DNA of 64,000 bases, taken from NCBI GenBank assembly GCA_949825045.1, contig OX463814.1, positions 31,886,383 to 31,950,382 on the forward strand, given 5' to 3'. Below the pieces are notes generated by a model. The model did not search any database and was not told where the DNA came from. It saw only the letters and a program-made list of their open reading frames with translations. A program made the position numbers and the translations under genes. Origin of the DNA: Argyresthia goedartella (taxonomy: Eukaryota > Arthropoda > Insecta > Lepidoptera > Argyresthiidae). Positions 1 through 14,200 of the stretch are shown in pieces. Within the stretch, counting starts at the first letter, position 1, and each line of letters opens with the position of its first letter.

Positions 1-475
1 CACTGAGACTAATATATTTCCGGCAATTTAGCTGCGTCTGCGCAAATAGTACAAATGAGTTGTTCAATTTGAGTTTGTCTTTATAATTGTCATAATTTTA
101 TATGATGAAATATCTATTTGACCCTTTATAGGAAGACACATCAGAACATTGTATATGCGGCGATGGGCGATTTCCCCGTTATGCTACATGTGGACGCAAC
201 TGTGCTTCTGCCACTCCTAATACGATGCTTTGTAGTATTCCTAGTGATATAAAGGGTATGTAGTTCAAAGGGAACTTGAAACCGTCCTTATTTCCTAGGG
301 ACTACAGTCGAACATCCATGGAACTAACATGAATATGATTGTATTACCTAGTTATCGAGTACCGTCAAAGGAAACGCAAGTCTGCTTTTTCTCAGAAACG
401 GCTGAAACGATAACGGACAAACAAATATCTTATAGCATCAAATATCTAACTTACTGTTAAACCTCTGTATTCTAC
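1..475. other. CrebA upstream intron or flank, nothing recognised
   Basis: AT-rich sequence with no supported exon, RNA gene or element. Confidence 0.3.
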
Positions 476-684
476 GACCTCTGTTGCGCAGCGGTTGTGG
501 GTCTGCCTACCATCAGAGAGGTCCCAGGTTCGATCCCCGGCTGGGGGTAAAGAAAAAAAACCACCCCAGGTCTTGGATGTTTATATGTGTGTGACGTCGC
601 TGTTTATGGTTCCCACGACACAGGGTATCCTGGTGTGGGGCCAGAAGCAATGTATGTGCCTGTATGTAAATGTTTATATTTAAG
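476..684 (+). mobile_element. tRNA-derived SINE, family A, copy 1 (complete)
   Basis: A tRNA-like head (A-box region GCGCAGCGGTTGTGGGTCTG, B-box GGTTCGATCCC) is followed by a conserved body containing AGGTCTTGGATGTTTA, GGTTCCCACGACACAGGGTA and TGTGGGGCCAG. The same body recurs at least eight times in this window, in both orientations. It is transcribed by Pol III in such families and mobilised by LINE proteins (family knowledge). Confidence 0.8.
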
Positions 685-758
685 TCATAAAAAGGTCCTC
701 CCTTTATGTTACTTTTCTTCTATTTTCTTAGTTTTATTATATCATGGCAACAAATATA

Positions 759-973
759 ATGATCACCAAAATATTTTTTTCTTACCCAAAATGGGTAAAT
801 GATCACCAAAAGTTGCAGAAAATATCAGGGCAAAATACTGCGGTAGCTTAGGTGTCCTTCGTGTTAGGTTGAACATGTAAGGACAACAAATAATACTTAA
901 AACATAAACTTATGTCAAAAAACATTAAAAAAAAGTTTGGCGATCATTTACCCAAACACAAATTGGTGATCAT
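759..973. mobile_element. Short MITE with ATGATCACC terminal inverted repeats
   Basis: ATGATCACC at 759 and GGTGATCAT ending near 973 face each other, and the motif pair recurs internally. The interior (AATATCAGGGC...ACTGCGG.AGCTTAGGTG..CTTCGTGTTAGGTTGAA) reappears reverse-complemented at about 22745-22870, showing a dispersed family. No coding capacity. Confidence 0.5.
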
Positions 974-978
974 TTACT

Positions 979-2079
979 AATTCTGGCAGTAATTTCGAAT
1001 TTGTTGGTAGTAAATTTTCGAATTTTTGGTAATCGTTTAAACAGAAGCCTTATTTTATTAAGTTTTATAATTTCCAGGAAATCCCGGAAACAGAAGTCTA
1101 ATCCCGATAAGATGTAAAAGGATTCCGTAAACCTCGTTTGACAATGGAATGTGCACGCTGGTTTCCCAACCCAGCGTCACCGGTGACTAAGCATTAGTGT
1201 TGTAGTGTAATGACGTCCACTCAGAGGGTTATGCCTTGACGGCCGCTCCGTGCCTCTGTGTGAACCACGGGGTTAAGCGGATCTAACAGTTACAACTACA
1301 GACACGATAAAAATAAATAAATAAATTGGTGTTACATTGAATTCCTTCGGCTTACGAGAATATTTAAAGTTGTGTTGCCCTGAAACCCATCGGAGCATAG
1401 ACTTTCTGTCGTCATTTTCTTAAATGCGGAAATACCTATAAGATGTAACAAAAACTTTTTATTTAACACCTAGGCTGTATCTTGCACTTATGCATATCAA
1501 AGGCTGTGTTTATATACTTTGACACGTAATCTTTTTATCTACATTGCATATCGCTTTGATGATACAATGATGTTTCTTGCGATAAGATTAATTAAATATA
1601 GCGATAATAGATATCTGGATTAGATTCAATCTTTTGATTAAAGGCCAATTAATAGGAAGGCTGTCCGAGTCATTATCTGTATCACACACTTATACAAACA
1701 CCTTTGAAAGGAAAACTTATCAAGTATGGAATCTCATGGCCATGTTTTTGCATTCATGTCTCTAGTCAATGATATATATTAATTTATGTACATCCATTAC
1801 TGACAACAACCCTAGATCCAAGATCTAGACCATTCCTGTGGCAAACAATTGTGCCATGTTATGGACCGCAACAAAGAAGTATGGAAAGCTGACCGTCAAC
1901 CTCCAATTGAGGACGGACATATTAAGAATAAGAAACAATTAGCTTCAGTAAGGTATACCATAGCCAAAACACCCTGCTTCTTAGCCCCTAATTCTACTTA
2001 CTACATAATTCCCTGTCCGACTTTTACGTCGTGCACGGGCATCCGATTCTGATAATAATCGCTCATTATCCATTTCCAG
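979..2079. other. Intron or flank with a possible SINE/LINE tail
   Basis: About 1141-1325 looks like a short retroposon ending in an (AAAT)n-type tail (ataaataaataaatt). The rest, up to the CrebA acceptor at 2079, shows nothing I can name. Confidence 0.3.
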
Positions 2080-2281
2080 GAGATGCAAGACGTTATCGAC
2101 GAGGACAGCGATGAGATCAGCGACTGGCTGATCGAGGGCTCGTGCAAGTCTGGCGTGGTCCTACACGACAGGCTGATGACAGATGCAGCGCTAGGGGCGG
2201 TGCCGATCAAGACAGAACACTCGTACAGCCTACATTCAGATGACTCCGCACCGACCTCACCCACACATGCCAAAGTTGACG
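2080..2281 (+). CDS. CrebA: CrebA coding exon (first in window)
   Basis: The acceptor is ccatttccag at 2070-2079 and the donor is G|GTCAGT at 2281/2282. The exon reads 67 codons plus one base: an acidic block ([14 protein letters not shown]) and then the conserved [21 protein letters not shown] element of the CREB3L activation region. A Met codon at 2083 exists, but the exon has a strong acceptor three bases upstream, so the true start is probably in an upstream exon outside the window. The reading frame stays open past the donor to 2541, which is intronic. Confidence 0.9.
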
Positions 2282-5200
2282 GTCAGTCCGCTTACTTATT
2301 ATTCTCAAGCCTTTTTCTCAAACGAAGATTATATATAGAGACTAAAGACCCCCCACTTGCATCTTGGCACAACATCTTTCGCTTCCTCAACATTCATACA
2401 ACCTCGTCGGCTACGGATACATCTTATCAGTCGGCTTTTCTTCTGTTTTTTAGCAAGTGTTTTCCACTGTTGGAGTGGCTTCTCCTTTCCGTTCAATCCC
2501 TTAAAGATATTGTTTATCTACCAATTAATAACACTTTCTGAATACCAACACCATTCTGTTACCTAGAGTACCGACGAGATACTAGGATCGATGCTGGAGA
2601 CGACACAACTAAAATAATTAAAAAAGTGTGTTTTAAAATGGAATCTATGGCTACCGCAAAAGAGCTGTCGGTTTCAAAGATGTCAGTTTAGTGCCTTAGT
2701 TTTGGCTTTTGACATCTGAAAAATCCAATGACTGTCTACGTTTCTTCATTCTAATTTATTAATTTTATTCTGCCGACATTTTCTGTTGATTTTTCTGTTT
2801 TTGTTTCGTCGTAGGTACCCTGTGTTTCTAAACGTGCGTAGGCAAACGTGCGTATTGAGAATTCCGAATTCTGTGTCAAACGATAGGAATTATTGTTTGC
2901 GTTGCTCACGTTATGCTGATCGATGCATTTACGTAGGTACACCGAGGAATTCAAGAAGAAATTCGTCTCGCGATTAGTCTTGATTCATACCTGATTACAG
3001 TTTCAGGCATGCGCAATTTATACAATACGTAGTGAAACGCAGGTATAGAAATTTGATTTTCCGTTGCCTTGCTTGGGCATTTACTGATAAGAAAGGAAAA
3101 CATTTCCTTTGCGTGATTACCAAGAGGCAAATGCGCGTTTGGATATAGCTGGCTGTTAAATCAGCGCCTGATTGGAAAACCTTGATTTTCAAGGTAAAGG
3201 TTCTGGGATTCCTGGCCGAGGATGTAAAAGAACAGTATGTTTTTAGGCCATGGACCTTAACTTTACAGTCTTTTCAATGGCGCTTGGAAAAAAACGAAAA
3301 ATTGTAACCATATTAGACCTGAGAGTATCACAAAATGAGATCGCTTGTTATTCGATGGCGTATGCGCAGTTTTCACAGCTGACGCCTCGGCATTGTTGCC
3401 TGAACAACGACCGATGACGTCACCCTCATCACGGCTGCCGATCCAGATAATAACTATTGTAATGCTGAAAACATCTCTCGAATCGTCCGTGTAATTTTCC
3501 CGTGAGCTATGTGCTGTTTATAGAAACCATTCAATTGTGTTTTCCGCTCGAGTCACGCGGCCAGTAGGTACATAGTTTCATGTGCTGCCTAGCTTGCCAT
3601 AATGGTCGAAAAATGCAATCCGAAACATCAGAATCATTGATGTTAAGTATAAAACAAAAACTATATTTTTAGGTAACCTTTAGTTCGATTTCGAGATAAA
3701 GACTTGTTCGCACTAGGCTAGTATTTTAGTCGAGTAGCGAGAAATGTATTAGCTACTAAATTACTTACTACCGTACTCGACTGTACTTTTGGTGTTCAGG
3801 CACGTTTATCTTCTAAATAACACGCTACACGACTAAAATACTAGCCCAGTGCGAACCAGCTGCCACCCACTGGATAGTGCAAAACTGCAAAATGTATCAA
3901 CATAAAGTAAGTGAAGTGCACATCATGTTTATCTAACCACGTCCCGTTCCTTGAACGTGTCCCTCGTGAATGGTCAAGTTTATCTGGTGTTCCCCTTATC
4001 GGTGTATTAAATAGCCGTTTCAACTTGAACTTAAGAAATGATCGTGCGGGATTTTCCTCAGACCAGCTCATATCTTACGCATGATTCGACCGAATCGTCA
4101 GAATTGTAAGATTTATGCCAGCTTCAAAGATAGGCTCAAGCATACATCATTTTTGATGTTTTTATGATTTCGTGGAGCGGCATGGGAATCACTGTACGAA
4201 CTTTTCATATGGGAAAAACCCCTTCAATCGGGCCACCGAAGAGCAATTCTAGTAGGTACCTAGTATAGCTCTGTATGTACTGATTGTACTGTACTGAGTA
4301 TGTTCTTATCATTATTTTTACTATGTAAGTGCAACTAGTATACGGGCATTGCTTTCATATTTGTGATTAGCAAAAGATTAGCACAACCAATTTTAATATT
4401 TCCTCAGATTTTGTTCAACAACCATTTTCCTGTGTTGTGAATTCCTCTGACATTTTCCTGCTTATGCATTTAGGTTACGTTTTAGAGCATCTTATTGACA
4501 CCATTGTAATACAATAATCTTACGGTAGATTTATCGTTCTTCATTAAGATTTCTCTTATTCATTTTACTAGTTAATTAACCGTAAAAATCACACGTTACA
4601 AGACAAGTATACTCGCTGCCTCGCCGTATTGTGAGATCGTGAGAGAGGGTGCTATTGTTTTCAACATATGCAATGGCATCACATCGCTTTGACCATACCT
4701 CTAAGGTTAAAGGAGGCACTCGATAATGACATTGTGTGCGGCGCGTATCAAACACGAGCTCCGCAATCTCCTTATATCACAAGATCAGAGTTCAAAAACG
4801 TTTACTCTTATTATTACAGCAATTTCAACACGATTAAACTCGGCTACACGTGGTCGTATTTGTTCCTCAGCCAACCCCTATGGGAAAAGGCGTGACTTTA
4901 TGTTTGTATTTATTTATAACATACATGCCGTCACGTCACTCCTTTATCCCATAGGGCCAGCCCAAGAGGCCCAATAAAATTATGTCCACGTCCAGCCGGC
5001 TAGCCAATGTTGATTTTTTAAACACTTGATATATGTACCTACCTAAACTCATATTTTTATACAACAAGACCAACATGACAGTTGGAGTCGCTTACTTTTT
5101 TTGTTGGAGAGGAAAAAAATGGAATTACCCATGCCCAGGAGATAGTCCTCCCTGCTATGTCCGGGTCTCTCCCTACACTTTGAGTGGGCACCAGCTCGTG

Positions 5201-8200
5201 TGGTATACGGACTAAAAACAACCTCTGTATTGTCTGAAGACTAATCGTGAGATGTCACTGCTAGCCATGTCTCCGGTATATGCTGAAGGTTTTCTACCTG
5301 CAAGTTGCCCATCTGGGCGATATATATTTTTGTACAACTAGAACAACTTTACCTTTAATGTTGCAAAACTCGTTTCAGTTAAATCGAAGACATCAACTCA
5401 ATTAGAAAAATAAGTAGGTACGTCGATAACGATTAATAATTAATATAAGAATAGGTATTATTCGAATAATCGTAACGAATGAATTGGCCAACTGTGACAA
5501 CATCACTTTGTTTCTACCATAGAGCGGCAACCCACCAACTGTCATGTTTCTAGTTGTATAAAAATAAGGGTTTAGTGGAAATATGGAACGATCAGTACCA
5601 CCTTTTACCGATTCAGATCAGGTTCAAAACAAGAACATCATCATGGCAACCATTTCCATTCCAATACGCCATAATGGGCTTTATTTACCTTAGACCAAGA
5701 CTTGTTTTAACCAGTCAAGCGTCCAGGTTACTCAACTCCCCAAAAATAAAAGAGGGTTAGGCGTCCGGGGGAGGCAAGACACCAAAACGACTTGCGGTAT
5801 CTAATGCCATCTTTTGTTGTTTTCTTTAAACTTTAGTACTGCTACTCGGCGCTAGATGGTACTCTTGATTGTTTTTTAGTGGTATAAAACAGAAATTTCT
5901 TTCTGGCAACATGCAATGTGCAAAAAAAAATGGAAATTTCGCGAGGCGATTTCGAAGTGACATTTTGTGAAATTGGTGTTGTGTATCTCCGCAATTATGA
6001 GGTAATTACGCTGTTTTTACTATTTAATTATACAAATATCATACCAAAATAGAATCCTGAGGATGCCTAGATTACGTATAGGCACGTATTATAATAGTTT
6101 CATGGCTACCAAGCCCAAAGAAATGCAAAAGATAACTTCCTCGTACCGAATCAAACATGCCGTCAAACTACTTACGAGTTTCTAGTGCCAATTTTACAAA
6201 GACCTGATGTGGTTATAGCAGAAATAGAAGGAGTAGTTCCTTAATTAAGTTGAACAACCTTTGTCGTGAAGATTTATTGAGAGATTTGTGACTATTTCAT
6301 GCTTTGAGTCAGCTTTGAGTACTTTGGTTGGTGCCGTTGCCGGTCTGGGGACTTGACTCCCCAGCGGACAATTGCAAATGAATGACAATAAGGCTCTCGA
6401 CAGACAGACGTAGGAAAATGGGAGATTTTTTACTTTGATTTGAATTGCTTTTGCATTACCTTCATTGGACTCCTACGGAGTCTATACAGGTGACTTTTAT
6501 TTAGCTGACCAGATTATTACCATTTTTAACTTAAATTGGATTTGGTTTTGCAGTACCTACGGGGTCTTCATGCACTATACAAGGTGACTTTTAATTAACT
6601 GACTAGATTATTACCATTTTGAACTTAGATTAAAATTGCTTTCGCAGTACCTACGGGGTCTTTATGCACTATACAGGGTGACTTTTAATTAGCTGACCAG
6701 ACCATTAACATTATTTATCACTTTTTTTTAATATTGCGGTTCTTTTGGGGTCTTTAATAAACACTATTTTCAAAGACATTTTTAAAGACCTATCTATAGA
6801 TACCCCACACATATGTTTTTGTAATATGTCATTTTTAAAGACCTATCTATAGATACCCCACACATATGTTTGATGATTTTTTTTTTGTTTTAGTTCCATG
6901 TATGGGGAGCCCCCCATTTATTTATTTTTTCAATTTTTGCATTAAAATTGTAAAGTTGTTCATATTGATGGGTACTATCATTACCCAAAAGGAACAAAGT
7001 TAATAAAATGACAATCCGTATACATTGTACGTTCACCCGGTATAGTTTTTTTATTTACAATTGTTTCTTTAATTTAAAATAATTACATTGCAGTAATAGC
7101 GCATCCATATGGATAGGTATCCATATCATTTCCCAGGAGGAATCACCCTGTATAGTTGATTTCTTTAAGTATATTGTTTTAATTTAAAATAAATATTTTG
7201 CAGTAAAGCGCATCCATATGGATGGGATCCATATCATTCCCCAAAAGGAACAAAGTAAAAAAATGTCACCCTGTATACTGTATAATTGTGTGTTCACCCT
7301 GTATAGTCGTTTTTTTTTATTTATATAATGTGTTCTTTAATTTAATAAATATTTTGCAGTAACAGCACATCCAAATATCTTTCATTGAAAAAATCAAACT
7401 GTTTGACGAAACCTTACATCGGCGGCCATCTTGCCAATATTTCATCGACATGAAGCCCGATTGGGTTGGTCGAAATTTGTTCTGCTAGCGGTAAGTAATA
7501 CATTTATTTCTGCTACATTAAACACATGCAGTGAAGAGTTATTGATATCGTTAGAAAGCTAAATAAATGTAGTTTATTTTTAAATAATTAATTAGGCTTC
7601 AAGTAATAAAATTAAGGGCCGGGCTCGATGTAAAGAAAACATACGACAAAAAAATATGACATTGTGAAGTTTACTATTTTTTTGACGCATTTGTTTTTGT
7701 TAAATGTAGTATTACTTTCCATATTATTATTTTGTATCTATTCACCTGTTCATTAATCTTTTTATTATCTATATAACTATGTTAGTGAAGCAGATATCAC
7801 GTTTTTCGTAACATGGTGCCTGCCGCTCGAGTCGCTACACCACTGGATCGCGCGCTCGGACGTTTGAGCGTGTGGTGGCGCGGCGCGACGGACGTTCAAG
7901 TGGTTAAGACGGCCTTGGTAATTTGCGGATCATTTTAGGTTCTTAATCTGAACCGGCTTATGACGTTGTGGTTACCCCACAGGAAGGTTATCTCTGATAT
8001 ACAATCAACAAAAGTACATATGGACATAAGCTCACGCCTGTTGATAACGAGCGAATACTTAATAACTTACTCAGTCTCTGTGATCTCAGAATACAGTATT
8101 GACAAGATAGTCCAATAATTATAAAAACGTGTCTCAAGCTGGAACTATTGCAACAAAAACGTTTGACAATATCAGAATTGTATATTTCTAGACAGCATTT

Positions 8201-11200
8201 GACTATGACGTCACATGCTACTATTTCATAGAAATCGTGATCAAAATTACCGTTTTGACAGTTCCTAAAAAGTATCTATTTTGACTGGCGGTCAAATACC
8301 GTATTCTCGCTTTTTCTATGTATATCCCTACTGTTTTTCTATCCTGTAATTTATTCCTTTGCCGGTTAACTATCTGTGGCTCAAGCAGGAATAAATACCA
8401 GAGTGAAAAAGTTTACGAGTTCAGATAAAATTAACTTTATGTCATTGTGCATAAGATTCACCCACAGTTCGATTCGCATACTTTTTCGACGCGTAATTAT
8501 TCCTGCTTCCTACACTGATATTCTTTAGTACATTACTGTCGCGGTCTGTAATGACTGCGTTGCTGGTCGCACTGTTGGTGGTCGAGAGCGCACCTTTTCT
8601 GGCTCCTCCAAGTAGCGCGGCAATGTCGACTTTGCTCAAAGAAGGTTGTCAAAATAATGAGCACATTACTAGCTTTGTTTGAGTAAAATTGGATTACTCT
8701 TCAAAAATAATAAATGTATGCCTTCCTTTCTGCAGAAATGGTGTTATGCGATAAAGTGTTTCGCCTCTGCTACCGTACAAAGATATTTGAAAACTGTAGT
8801 CTAATATTTTCCCAAGCTTTTTCCCATTCCCGTTAGTATGGCTCGGGGGTCGCACCTGTAACCTCACGATCTCGGTGTAGACGTGATGAAACGTGCAACC
8901 AACTGACTAATCAGTTCAGCTAAGTAAATAAATAACTTTTCTTTCGCTTACCAAATGGTGTAGTCTGAATGACGTTCTCAGAACTTAAAGTACAAGCCAC
9001 AGGTTCGACCCACAGATATCGAGAGATAGGTTGAGGGGCGTGGCACGTGCGAACAAATGTAGCTCCGACAGGTTAGATATTAAAAATTCTCGGTAGTCAC
9101 CGGGCGACCGCAGTGACGAATTCATTTCCGTTGTTTTTCGAAAATGCCGACCTGTGCAATACTCACGCACGTGCAAAAATAGAAGCGAGATTGTGAACTC
9201 CAAGAATGCCGGTGTACATATCACTTGTAAGTCTCATTCCAACTATTATTTCTTCTTAAAACACAAGAAATAAACATTATTACGAAAATAAATCATTCGC
9301 GGAAAATTCGTCACGAATTGACATTAAAGTGACAATGTCATGTTGTTCTCGCTAAGTTTATATACATTGCTTGTTTTGTATCTTAATTTCACTACTTATT
9401 GCCAAGCTAACACGCAATGAATATTTCACACTTATCTAAGTACGAAAGCAAAGATGCATCGTGATACGGAGGCGAACTGTTACACGCACACAGAGACGAC
9501 ATATAGTGATGGAGATAGTGATAGAAGAATTATGTTTTTGAATCGATAGATTTTATCATTCCGCAATTACTAATATAGTTAATGTAATAATATAGTTATT
9601 ATATTGCTCATAATACGTAAGTTTATTGTTAGTTATTCCAATGATTGCCAAACAGGCAGTTTAGATTTTAAGTTTGTTTAAAACCTCGCCCGACGAAGGA
9701 TAATGGGGTGTTATAAGTATTGATCGGAAATTCCGATGCTTTCAGTCAGGTCCGAAGAGTTCACAGTTATTCTACATTCAGAAACCTCTTTGCCTCTCTT
9801 TCTAGCTGTAAGGATTCTGTTGAAAAAAAGAAGAGAGGCAAAGGGGTCTCGTATGTCGTATTTACAAACAATTTACTATTTTATTTATAGAACCCGGCAT
9901 TGGTTGCGATTTGGAAGGTGACACAAACTAAAATTAACAGCCAACTAGACAACTAAACGTCATCATGACGTCATCTTAGTTGCTTAGCTTTAATTGGTAT
10001 TCGGAAGGCGCCAAAATTAATCGATATTTGTTTTTAAAAGTTAATTTTAACTTGTCTCGTTTAGTGTGTGCCAATTTGTATGGATTTCGTATTCGGAAGG
10101 CATTTTAGATGGCCGATTTTAGTTCCTTTTTGACAGATAGCAGTTAAAATTAACGAGCATGGTTTTGGTGGCAATTAAAATTAGCTTGAGGCCATTTTGG
10201 TCGGATTTCGTATGAAAACTATTATTTCGTGTGTATTTCAGTCTAATTCGAGATAATCACGCAATTTAATCAATCAATCAATCGAACGTTACTTTAAGCG
10301 GCAAATTTATTTTTCTTGTCATGACTTCTATTTTGGCGGTTTTCACGCGTCGTGAATTCTTGATCCTAAAATATGTATAACGAAATAAAATGGATATCGA
10401 ATGCGTGGCGGCTTCTTAGCCCTAGACGAAGAGTCTAATTACCGGCGGTAAGTTAGAACAGATTGTTATTCACATTCTTATCAATTTCCTTCAATCAATT
10501 AAATCAGCGCACATTTACGCACTGCTGGGTACAGGCCTTCCTTTACCACGAGATCTATACCTACTCAGGTCCCGTGCCTTTCATTTTTCTACCTCTTCTT
10601 CAGTTATGTTAGGTAAACTAAATTGATTTATGCTTGCATATTGCAGCCCAAACTATGCCAGGCTCATAACTATGATGGCAAGATATATAGACATAAGAAT
10701 GGAAGCTGCAAAAGTCCACCGATTATAACGTTTGCCAAAACTTTCGAAATACATACCTATATTATGTGGACCTACTACGTATTATTTTTATTTTAGATTC
10801 AGAAGACGAATAGGAGACCACTGCTGGCGCGGCCAACGATATGGAAGTTGAAGACGCGTTTGACTTCCTGCAGGAAGGCCGTCAGCAGCGGGCTAACCTT
10901 GTTCATAGTTAATTTACATAAAAAAATAAACACAATCTTATACTTTTAAATATTTTATTAACAAACTGATTTATTTATTGTGGTTCCGTGTGCCTATGCA
11001 CAGTCTGGCGGGTCTAGCACACGGCAACAGCTGTTGTGTCAGCCCTGATAGCGGCCGTCTATTCAGCTGTTGACTCCCGCAAAGTTTCGCGCATCAAGCG
11101 GGAGTTTTCATTTAAAGCCTGCACCAACAGGAGTGCAGGTGAATCCGCTGCCCTGTGAAGTAAACAAGACTACATAAGTATTTGTATTATGAAGTATAAC

Positions 11201-14200
11201 AGAGACATAAAGTATTTGTAAACAAAAAACTTATTGCTTTCATTATTCACATCTTGAAAAGCAACAGCCTAAATGAAATATACAACAAGGTACCATTCAA
11301 CTAATTAATATGAAAATGACTAACAAAAGACATGCAATCCATACTCTTGAGCGAGACGGCATTAAGATGTCAGACAGTAGAAAATCCAACCGACGGAAGT
11401 ATTAGAGTAGCATAGGACTTTTCTTGGAGGACTAGTTTATCAACACAATTTTTTGATTAGCTATCATTTATGATTATGACCACTAGAATGACTTGCTTTG
11501 CTGTAATGACCACGGCATGGCCACTAGGTCCACGCCTATACAATACAATTTAAAAAGAATACATTACACAATACAAACAAATCATGAATGACATAACTTT
11601 CATAATAAGCTATGTTCTCCGGCTAATTCTAGGCCAGTTAATCTATTTATATCACTTATGTGTCTCATACTCGGTGGTAGCTGTGTCATAGGCCTTAAAA
11701 GGGCAGCTTGATTTCTTCTGACAGTTGGGTTGGCCACTATTAAGGGTTGACACCCCTCTATCGAACCGGCAGAGCCAGCATGGTGGAGTATGACTCAATC
11801 TTACTTGTATCCAAGTAAAGTCCCATGCCCCTCGGTGGGGACATTAATGGGCTACATATTATTATGTGTATCATTCTCACACTCTAGTACCTATCTGGTC
11901 AGTAGAAACTTATCTAAACAAATATTAGACATACCTATTGCCTCTTTCAAATCTCTTGTGCAGCCGAATAAATTGAGCTGTGTGGCAAGGGCCGACCACT
12001 GCTCCTGCTCCATTATCGTGGGGCTCGCTCTATTCCCTGCAAAAGTTTAGCAAAGTGAAAACATATGCGTTCCTCAATATTTTTAATTTGATTGCGCGGG
12101 AAAATTGCCGGCGGATTTCTGTCATTTATACCTAGTGGTAGGTCTTCTCATCCCGAATAAGAGCAAAATAGATAGGTGGGTACCATGTCAGACATGCATA
12201 TCAGTGTCCCATAGTGGGGAAAGATGAGAAGTCGCAGTCACAAAACACATCACAATCTGTTTACCAAACAAACAAGTTATTGCAATGCACATACCCCGAA
12301 CAATCTCGTTGTTTGAATGGAGCCGCTCTAAAAGCAGCGGTTAGCAGCGCCTGTTGCCATTTCAACATTTGTTTCCTGCTGTTCTTCTTCTCCAATAATA
12401 ACACGAAGTACAGCACAAAAAGAAAGGAAAAAATTAAAATCACATTGAAAAGAATAATGACTGAAGTAATTGTGACAGACGACAAAGACAGTTCGCGCCG
12501 CCCGCGGCACGCAACACAAACGTTCTGAAACTGATTGAACATAATTTTAGTTTATTCAAAATGGGTTTATCCGTGGATTATTATTGAAGTTATCTTAAAA
12601 ATATTATTTGAAACACTACAAAATGCACGTGTAATAATAAATTAATAATAATTTGAAAATATATTTGAACAGTTTCTTTATTTGACTATGACGAAAAATA
12701 TCGATTGTATTTAAACATAATCGAGAAATAAAAAGATACATTGAGGTTCAGAACTGTCCCTAGGGGCGGTAATTCGTTTAGTTGGAAAAAAAAACGAGAA
12801 CTATTCTTAGTTTGCGTTTAGAGAGCGTGACTTCCAAATACCGATTAACGTAATTCAAACTAATATTAGTTCTCAAAATAGTTTAGAGCGGCTAGTTGAC
12901 CGTGCCTTCCAAATCGCAACCATTGTATACGACTGTCTATACCAGTTTCTATAAATTATAATCGATCGATGATACACGCTGTCCTTGCATTGCCCCAACA
13001 CTAGCTCGACTAGCTAGTATACCTGCGGTAGTGTGGGTGTGTTCGGACGATAGGTGCATGACATTGTACTGACCAATAAAAGCGGAGGGATTGATGTACG
13101 AGTGGTGTAAATGTATGCGTGTTCTTAGTTTTCGGCGACACTGGTTCCGATACAAGCTTAGCGCCAAGGGCCATCTCTCGATATCTGTGGTTCGACCGGA
13201 TAAAAGTGTATATATATATATATATACATATATGTATAATATTAGCTGATGCCCGCAACTTCATCTGCGTTTTGCATCTGCAAACCGTTTTATCATGATC
13301 GGGGTACAAACACATCCAAACATTGCTACTTTCAACATAATATTAATTGGTAGGTGTTAGCCAAAAGCTAGGGAGAAAATAAACATAAAAGCATTTAAAC
13401 ATTGCATTGCGAGGTTGCAGCTACCTAAAAACCTTATTTTTTTGAAAGCGGGGAATTGTGATGTGAATCTGACCACCGGATATTGCTTTTCCCCATTATT
13501 TGTCAGTTGTGCATAGCAGCCAACTTAACGGCGAAGGGGACAAGCTATCTGACGAACGTCCTTAAGTGATTTTGCTTGGAACTTCACTAATATCACCGGT
13601 AAACCGAGGGGTGTCGGTAATGTAATGTCGGTAAATACAGGTCGGCAGCACCCGGTAATGTCAACTTCGGCGTTGAATAATGTCGAGAAACCGTGGCGCC
13701 GGCTTTGTTGACGCAACGAGCGAACGCTGCTTTGGTAATCAACAAATCATCAAGACAATTACCTGCATTTTTATTTAACATTACAAAATAAAACAAACAT
13801 AAATGCGCATTACCGGTTTACCTAATCTTTCGGCGCCGCGGGCAGGTACCGCTTACTTAAATATGGTAAGTGTGCTGCGTTTTTATGAACAGCGAATGTT
13901 TTTCTCAACTTGCGCGAGAATTTGCGTATTACGTTCGGATAAACAATAAGCAAAATACCAAATTACAGCCAAAGTAAAGACATGTTGAATACCACCGGCG
14001 TCAGATAACGCCACTTTTCCGATTCCACTTAAGCTATTGGATGATTATCTGAATGATAGATTTCAAAGTGTGGTTGTAGGAGACTCAACTAGCAATTCAC
14101 TTCCGGTAAGTTATGGCGTACCTCAGGGAAGCATACGTTGGTAACTAAAAAGCTCTGCTAAAAAGTGTTAACTATTTTTATAGCATTTGCATATTTTTGA

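Noticed and set aside
2282..2541. Extension of the first CrebA exon to an ORF end at 2541
   Set aside because: A strong donor (G|GTCAGT) lies at 2281/2282 and the next exon fits its phase; the extension has no family likeness.
4668..5215. Several overlapping ORFs of 60-83 codons
   Set aside because: No codon bias, no family likeness; they overlap SINE and MITE sequence.
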